From G016756615 sp050958605 (GTDB lineage Bacteria > Pseudomonadota > Alphaproteobacteria > Rhizobiales > Rhizobiaceae), in contig NZ_JBJHDO010000004.1 in the NCBI RefSeq assembly GCF_050958605.1, positions 62,001 through 126,000 of the forward strand: a stretch of 64,000 nucleotides of DNA, in the 5' to 3' direction. Positions 57,521 through 64,000 of the stretch are shown in pieces. A program made the translations under genes and the position numbers. Below the pieces are notes generated by a model, which saw nothing but the letters and a program-made list of their open reading frames with translations, was not told where the DNA came from and made no database searches. Within the stretch, counting starts at the first letter, position 1. Each line of letters opens with the position of its first letter.

Positions 57521-58591
57521 ATGGCACGGATCGAACTCGACCATATCCGCCATGCCTACGGACCCGATCCGAAGTCCGACGCGGATTATGCCCTGAAGGA
57601 AGTGCACCACATTTTCGAGGACGGCGGCGCCTATGCGCTTCTCGGGCCTTCGGGTTGTGGCAAGACGACCCTGCTCAACATCATCTCGGGGCTGCTGCAT
57701 CCGTCGCACGGGAGGCTTCGTTTCGATGGTGAGGACGTGACCGAGCTTTCGACACAGGAGCGCAACATCGCACAGGTGTTCCAGTTCCCGGTCGTCTACG
57801 ACACGATGACGGTTTACGACAACCTCGCCTTCCCGCTACGCAACCGTGGCGTCCCGGAAGCGGACGTCGACCGGAAAGTCCGGGAAACGTTGGAAATGAT
57901 CGGCCTTGCCGAGCGCGCGCAACGCAGGGCGAGGGGGCTCACAGCCGACCAGAAGCAGAAGATATCGCTGGGTCGCGGGCTCGTTCGCTCCGACGTCAAT
58001 GCGATCCTGTTCGACGAACCGCTCACCGTGATCGACCCGCACATGAAATGGGTTCTCAGGTCGCAACTCAAACAGCTTCATCGTCGCTTCGGCTTCACCA
58101 TGGTCTATGTCACGCACGATCAGACCGAAGCGCTGACCTTCGCCGACCAGGTGGTGGTCATGTATGACGGCGGCATCGTGCAGATCGGCACGCCTGCCGA
58201 GCTCTTCGAAAGACCGAAGCACACATTCGTCGGCTACTTCATAGGATCGCCCGGGATGAATGTGATGCCGGCCTCGATCGAGGGCCATCTGGCGACCGTC
58301 GGAAGCCAGCGCATCGAACTGCCGGGGGCGCCCGTCGTTCCGCCACAGGGCAAGACGGAACTCGGCATCCGTCCGGAATTCGTTCGAGTGGGATCACAGG
58401 GCATGCCGGTTTCCATCGCCAAGGTGGAGGACATCGGCAGGCAGAAGATCGTGCGGGCGACCCTTGAGGGCCGGGAAATCGCGGCGATCGTCGGCGAGGA
58501 CGAGGAGATCCCCGCCGAACCGCGGGTGACTTTCGACCCCGCCCGGATCAGCATCTACGCCAATTCGTGGCGCATCGAGCTCGGAGTTTGA
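57521..58591 (+). CDS. glpT: Glycerol ABC transporter ATPase GlpT
   Basis: The second ATPase. The 356-residue protein has Walker A GPSGCGKTT (42-50), Q88, Walker B AILFDEP (161-167) and the switch histidine H199 (YVTHDQTEAL). Its signature motif is degenerate, LTADQ (140-144) instead of LSGGQ, and the D loop is VID. With GlpS this makes a complementary pair: one complete composite ATP site and one crippled one. TOBE-type C terminus. The name is the rhizobial ABC GlpT, not the E. coli GlpT antiporter. Starts at ATG 57521, 4 bp after glpS. Confidence 0.93.
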   Translation: MARIELDHIRHAYGPDPKSDADYALKEVHHIFEDGGAYALLGPSGCGKTTLLNIISGLLHPSHGRLRFDGEDVTELSTQERNIAQVFQFPVVYDTMTVYDNLAFPLRNRGVPEADVDRKVRETLEMIGLAERAQRRARGLTADQKQKISLGRGLVRSDVNAILFDEPLTVIDPHMKWVLRSQLKQLHRRFGFTMVYVTHDQTEALTFADQVVVMYDGGIVQIGTPAELFERPKHTFVGYFIGSPGMNVMPASIEGHLATVGSQRIELPGAPVVPPQGKTELGIRPEFVRVGSQGMPVSIAKVEDIGRQKIVRATLEGREIAAIVGEDEEIPAEPRVTFDPARISIYANSWRIELGV

Positions 58592-58594
58592 CCC

Positions 58595-59461
<867 letters not shown>

Positions 59462-59462
59462 G

Positions 59463-60395
<933 letters not shown>

Positions 60396-60398
60396 GCC

Positions 60399-60680
60399 AT
60401 GGACTTCTCGTGGATGGCCTGGACTTGGCCGACCGCCGTCTTCTTCGCAACGATCTTCCTGCTCCTGATTGGCATGGGTATCTGGGAATACGTCTCGCCC
60501 GGGGGCAATCCACGCGTCGGCGTCTTGCGGATAGAGACGACGAGGGGGGATCGTCTCTTTCTGTCGCTGCTCGGCAGCGCCTTCATCCATCTCGCATGGT
60601 TGGGCCTCGTGGGGCCCAACCTGTGGTGGGCACTCGCCCTCTCGGTCGTCTACGCCATCGGCGTGTTTCGGTTCGTCTAG
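60399..60680 (+). CDS. glpU: DUF2160 small membrane protein of the glycerol transporter (GlpU)
   Basis: A 93-residue protein with two to three hydrophobic segments, WPTAVFFATIFLLLIGMGIWEYV near the N terminus and a C-terminal pair. It belongs to DUF2160, consistently found in rhizobial glycerol ABC operons as glpU. It starts 3 bp after glpQ. Role unknown, possibly accessory to the transporter complex. Confidence 0.85.
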   Translation: MDFSWMAWTWPTAVFFATIFLLLIGMGIWEYVSPGGNPRVGVLRIETTRGDRLFLSLLGSAFIHLAWLGLVGPNLWWALALSVVYAIGVFRFV

Positions 60681-60756
60681 GGAGAGAAAACTGTTGGAAC
60701 GGCTGCGTGCCGGTAGTCGCTCCGATTGGGACTGCAACCTTGTAAGGGAGGAACTC

Positions 60757-62481
60757 ATGCGACGGCACTTACTGACATCGACGACTGCTCTTGTCCTGTT
60801 GCTTGGCATGGGTCACGCCCAAGCCGGGATGGACGAGGCGAAGACCTTCCTCGATGCGGAGATCGGCGACATGTCGACGCTCGACCGCGCGGCGCAGGAA
60901 GCGGAAATGCAATGGTTCATCGATGCCGCGAAACCCTTCGCCGGCATGGAGATCAAGGTGGTTTCGGAGACGATCACCACCCATGAGTACGAATCGAAAG
61001 TGCTTGCAAAGGCTTTCTCGGACATCACAGGCATCAAGCTGACGCACGACCTGATCGGCGAAGGCGACGTCGTCGAGAAACTCCAGACCCAGATGCAGTC
61101 CGGGGAGAACATCTACGACGCCTACATCAACGACTCCGATCTGATCGGAACGCATTGGCGTTATCAGCAGGCGCGCAGCCTGACGGACTGGATGGCGAAT
61201 GAAGGCAAGGACGTCACCAATCCGAATCTCGACGTCGACGACTTCATCGGCAAGTCCTTCACCACGGCGCCCGACGGCAAGCTCTATCAGCTTCCCGACC
61301 AGCAGTTCGCGAATCTCTACTGGTTCCGCTACGACTGGTTCAACGACGAGAAGAACAAGGCCGACTTCAAGGCGAAATACGGCTATGACCTCGGCGTGCC
61401 CGTCAACTGGTCGGCTTACGAGGACATTGCGGAGTTCTTTACCGGCAAGGAGATCGATGGCCGGAAGATCTATGGCCATATGGACTATGGCAAGAAGGAT
61501 CCGTCGCTCGGCTGGCGTTTCACCGACGCCTGGCTGTCGATGGCCGGCAACGGCGACAAGGGCATACCGAATGGGCGGCCAGTCGACGAATGGGGCATAA
61601 AGGTCGACGAGAATTCGCGTCCGGTGGGTTCCTGCGTGGCGCGTGGAGGTGACACGAACGGCCCGGCCGCCGTCTATTCGATACAGAAATACCTGGACTG
61701 GATGAAAGCCTATGCCCCGCCGGAAGCGCAGGGCATGACATTCTCCGAATCCGGCCCGGTGCCGGCGCAAGGCGCGATCGCCCAGCAGATATTCTGGTAT
61801 ACCGCCTTCACCGCCGACATGGTCAAGGATGGCCTGCCGGTGGTCAATTCCGACGGCACGCCGAAATGGCGCATGGCTCCATCTCCCCACGGGGTCTACT
61901 GGAAAGACGGCATGAAGCTCGGTTATCAGGACGCCGGATCCTGGACGCTGATGAAGTCCACCCCGGACGATCGGGCGAAGGCCGCATGGCTTTATGCGCA
62001 GTTCGTGACCTCGAAGACCGTGGACGTGAAGAAGAGCCATGTCGGTCTCACCTTCATCCGCGAATCCACACTGCAGCATAAAAGCTTCACTGAACGCGCT
62101 CCGAAACTCGGCGGGCTGATCGAGTTCTATCGTTCGCCGGCGCGCGTGCAATGGACCCCGACGGGCACCAACGTTCCCGATTATCCAAAGCTCGCGCAGC
62201 TCTGGTGGCAGGCGATCGGCGATGCTGCTTCCGGCGCCAAGACGGCACAGGAAGCGATGGATTCGCTCTGCGCCGAACAGGAAAAGGTGCTGGAGCGGCT
62301 TGAGCGCGCCGGCGTTCAAGGCGATATCGGACCGAAGATGGCCGAGGAGCACGACCTCGCCTACTGGAACGCGGAAGCCGTGAAGGCGGGCAACCTGGCA
62401 CCACAGCTCAAGATCGAGAACGAGAAGGAAAAGCCGATCACCGTCAATTACGACGAACTGGTCAAGAGCTGGAGCAAATAG
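60757..62481 (+). CDS. glpV: Periplasmic glycerol-binding protein GlpV
   Basis: A 574-residue extracellular solute-binding protein with a Sec signal (RRHLLTSTTALVLLLGMGHAQA). The large two-lobe binding fold includes FAGMEIKVVSETITTHEYESK and GQNIYDAYINDSDL-like GENIYDAYINDSDLIG, and ends in a lysine-rich tail. The ATG at 60757 follows AGGGAGG. It delivers the substrate to GlpPQ. A strong hairpin separates it from glpK. Confidence 0.93.
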   Translation: MRRHLLTSTTALVLLLGMGHAQAGMDEAKTFLDAEIGDMSTLDRAAQEAEMQWFIDAAKPFAGMEIKVVSETITTHEYESKVLAKAFSDITGIKLTHDLIGEGDVVEKLQTQMQSGENIYDAYINDSDLIGTHWRYQQARSLTDWMANEGKDVTNPNLDVDDFIGKSFTTAPDGKLYQLPDQQFANLYWFRYDWFNDEKNKADFKAKYGYDLGVPVNWSAYEDIAEFFTGKEIDGRKIYGHMDYGKKDPSLGWRFTDAWLSMAGNGDKGIPNGRPVDEWGIKVDENSRPVGSCVARGGDTNGPAAVYSIQKYLDWMKAYAPPEAQGMTFSESGPVPAQGAIAQQIFWYTAFTADMVKDGLPVVNSDGTPKWRMAPSPHGVYWKDGMKLGYQDAGSWTLMKSTPDDRAKAAWLYAQFVTSKTVDVKKSHVGLTFIRESTLQHKSFTERAPKLGGLIEFYRSPARVQWTPTGTNVPDYPKLAQLWWQAIGDAASGAKTAQEAMDSLCAEQEKVLERLERAGVQGDIGPKMAEEHDLAYWNAEAVKAGNLAPQLKIENEKEKPITVNYDELVKSWSK

Positions 62482-62512
62482 GGACGGGCGTAAAGCGCCT
62501 CGGCCGGCGGGA

Positions 62513-62541
62513 AGGGGAGACGACGGCATGTCGTCTCCCCT
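62513..62541 (+). terminator. Perfect 12-bp hairpin between glpV and glpK
   Basis: AGGGGAGACGAC pairs with GTCGTCTCCCCT around a 5-nt loop, 32 bp after the glpV stop and 23 bp before glpK, followed only by GTTCATGTC. Without a real T tract it may stabilise or cap the abundant glpV mRNA and partly separate it from glpK. Confidence 0.7.
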
Positions 62542-62563
62542 GTTCATGTCAAAGGAGTAGGGA

Positions 62564-64000
62564 ATGACGGGATTGATCCTTGCGATCGACCAAGGGACCA
62601 CATCGAGCCGGAGCATCGTGTTCGACAGCGCCATGAGGCTTGTCGGAGTCGGGCAGAAGGAATTCACGCAATACTACCCGGCTTCGGGTTGGGTGGAGCA
62701 CGATCCCGAAGAAATCTGGCAAAGCGTGGTGTCGACCTGCAAGGCGGCCCTGAAGCAGGCCAAGTGTGACGCGAAGGCAATCGCCGCGATCGGTATTACG
62801 AACCAGCGCGAAACGGTCGTCATCTGGGATAAAAATACCGGCAAGCCGATCCACAATGCGATCGTCTGGCAGGATCGCCGTACCGCCGGTCTTTGCGAAA
62901 AGCTCAGGAAAGCAGGTGTCGAAAAGACGTTCACTAGGAAAACCGGCCTCCTGCTCGACCCCTATTTCTCGGGAACCAAGATTTCCTGGTTGCTCGACAA
63001 GGTCAAAGGCGCGCGAAAACGAGCCGAAAGAGGCGAGTTGCTCGCCGGGACGATCGATTCGTTCCTGATCTGGCGTCTGACCGGCGGCAAGGTCCACGCC
63101 ACCGACGCAACCAACGCCTCGCGTACCTTGGTTTACAACATCGCCACCAACCAGTGGGATTCGGAACTGCTCGACATCCTTCGCATACCGGCTGCGCTTC
63201 TGCCGGAGGTGAAGGATTGCGCCGCCGACTTCGGAAAGACCGAGAAGTCGCCTTTCGGCGCGGAGATACCCATCCTGGGAGTGGCCGGAGATCAGCAGGC
63301 CGCAACCATCGGTCAGGCATGTTTCGAGCCCGGCATGATGAAGTCGACCTATGGCACCGGCTGTTTTGCCCTCCTCAACACGGGCACCGACATGGTCCGG
63401 TCGAAGAACCGCTTGCTGACCACGATCGCCTACCGGCTGGAAGGCAAGACGACCTATGCTCTTGAGGGATCCATCTTCGTAGCCGGCGCCGCCGTGCAAT
63501 GGCTGCGCGACGGGTTGAAGGTGATCGGTAAGGCCGAACACAGTGGCGAGCTCGCGGCAAAGGCGGATCCCACTCAGGACGTCTACCTTGTGCCCGCCTT
63601 TGTCGGTCTGGGCGCACCGCATTGGGATACCGAAGCCAGGGGCGCAATCTTCGGATTGACGCGGAATTCCGGACCGGCGGAGTTCGCTCGCGCAACGTTG
63701 GATTCCGTCGCCTTCCAGACCAGGGACCTGCTCGATGCCATGAAGAAGGATTGGAAGCCGAATGGTGCCAAGACGGTACTGCGCGTGGATGGCGGCATGG
63801 TCGCGTCGGATTGGACGATGCAGCGCCTCGCCGACATGCTCGACGCACCCGTCGATCGACCGACGATCCTGGAAACGACGGCTTTGGGTGCGGCCTGGCT
63901 CGCCGGTTCCAGAGCTGGTGTCTGGCCAAAGGCCAAGGAATTCGCGAAGGCGTGGGCACTGGACCGGCGTTTCAAGCCCGAAATGGAAGAAGCTGAGCGA
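62564..64000 (+). CDS. glpK: Glycerol kinase (3' end outside the window)
   Basis: Phosphorylates glycerol to glycerol-3-phosphate. The frame starts at ATG 62564 after AAGGAGTAGGG with MTGLILAIDQGTTSSRSIVFD, the ATP-binding loop of the FGGY family. It continues with the ITNQRETVVIWDKNTGKPIHN block, DATNASRTLVYNI, GVAGDQQAATIGQACF and VDGGMVASDWTMQRLAD. The 479 codons present are about twenty short of the usual length, so only the last residues are missing. It completes the glycerol pathway after GlpR-D and the transporter. Confidence 0.97.
   Translation, partial: MTGLILAIDQGTTSSRSIVFDSAMRLVGVGQKEFTQYYPASGWVEHDPEEIWQSVVSTCKAALKQAKCDAKAIAAIGITNQRETVVIWDKNTGKPIHNAIVWQDRRTAGLCEKLRKAGVEKTFTRKTGLLLDPYFSGTKISWLLDKVKGARKRAERGELLAGTIDSFLIWRLTGGKVHATDATNASRTLVYNIATNQWDSELLDILRIPAALLPEVKDCAADFGKTEKSPFGAEIPILGVAGDQQAATIGQACFEPGMMKSTYGTGCFALLNTGTDMVRSKNRLLTTIAYRLEGKTTYALEGSIFVAGAAVQWLRDGLKVIGKAEHSGELAAKADPTQDVYLVPAFVGLGAPHWDTEARGAIFGLTRNSGPAEFARATLDSVAFQTRDLLDAMKKDWKPNGAKTVLRVDGGMVASDWTMQRLADMLDAPVDRPTILETTALGAAWLAGSRAGVWPKAKEFAKAWALDRRFKPEMEEAER

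Overview
The window is a continuous stretch of GC-rich chromosome from an alphaproteobacterium. Gene content and order point to the Rhizobiales (Hyphomicrobiales), most likely a Mesorhizobium-like Phyllobacteriaceae. The main reasons are the order uvrA - ssb - marC - gyrA - coaD - two cyclophilins - queA - tgt, a rhizobial-type glpRDSTPQUV-K glycerol cluster, GTTC-N7-GTTC LexA boxes, and several families of short mosaic palindromic repeats between genes. The placement comes from reading the sequence; no database search was done.

Layout. 1-5.9 kb: a CitE-like lyase (cut by the left edge) and a MaoC hydratase, a DUF2336 protein, parE, and an unusual fusion of a HAD phosphatase with a P-loop ATPase. 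6.0-10.6 kb: the glycine cleavage operon gcvT-gcvH-gcvP behind a tandem glycine riboswitch. 10.6-13.7 kb: a glutathione-dependent formaldehyde oxidation operon (frmA, yaiI-like, DUF1345, fghA). 13.9-21.1 kb: pccA and dnaE. Between them lies a small accessory island with a decayed orphan CRISPR array of type I-C-like repeats and a stand-alone HsdR-N-type nuclease gene. 21.1-27 kb: a TSUP permease, a large nested inverted repeat, an IorAB-type molybdenum hydroxylase pair, an EamA transporter and a DUF72 protein. 27-32.2 kb: uvrA and ssb, each with its own SOS box, with a GNAT gene and a candidate small transcript between them. 32.2-41 kb: accessory and envelope genes (lipoprotein, TM-TPR regulator-like protein, DUF1254 protein, MarC, two VOC proteins, an AraC regulator). 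41.2-49 kb: gyrA, coaD, two peptidyl-prolyl isomerases and the queuosine genes queA and tgt. 49.2-53.9 kb: an Anbu-type proteasome homologue, a PLP decarboxylase, a LuxR regulator and a CDF transporter. 54-64 kb: the glycerol regulon glpR-glpD-glpSTPQUV-glpK, with glpK cut by the right edge.

How the genes work together. The glp block imports glycerol by an ABC system (GlpV, GlpPQ, GlpST, GlpU), phosphorylates it (GlpK) and oxidises it (GlpD) under a DeoR-type repressor. The gcv operon is set to respond to glycine through RNA. FrmA and FghA together turn the glutathione adduct of formaldehyde into formate. UvrA and Ssb appear to share DNA-damage control through LexA.

Points most worth a second look: the CRISPR remnant and the nuclease gene flanked by repeat-like copies; the complementary loss of ABC motifs in GlpS and GlpT; a tRNA-guanine transglycosylase lacking most zinc ligands; the HAD-ATPase fusion; the candidate small RNA or short ORF beside uvrA; and the repeat families.
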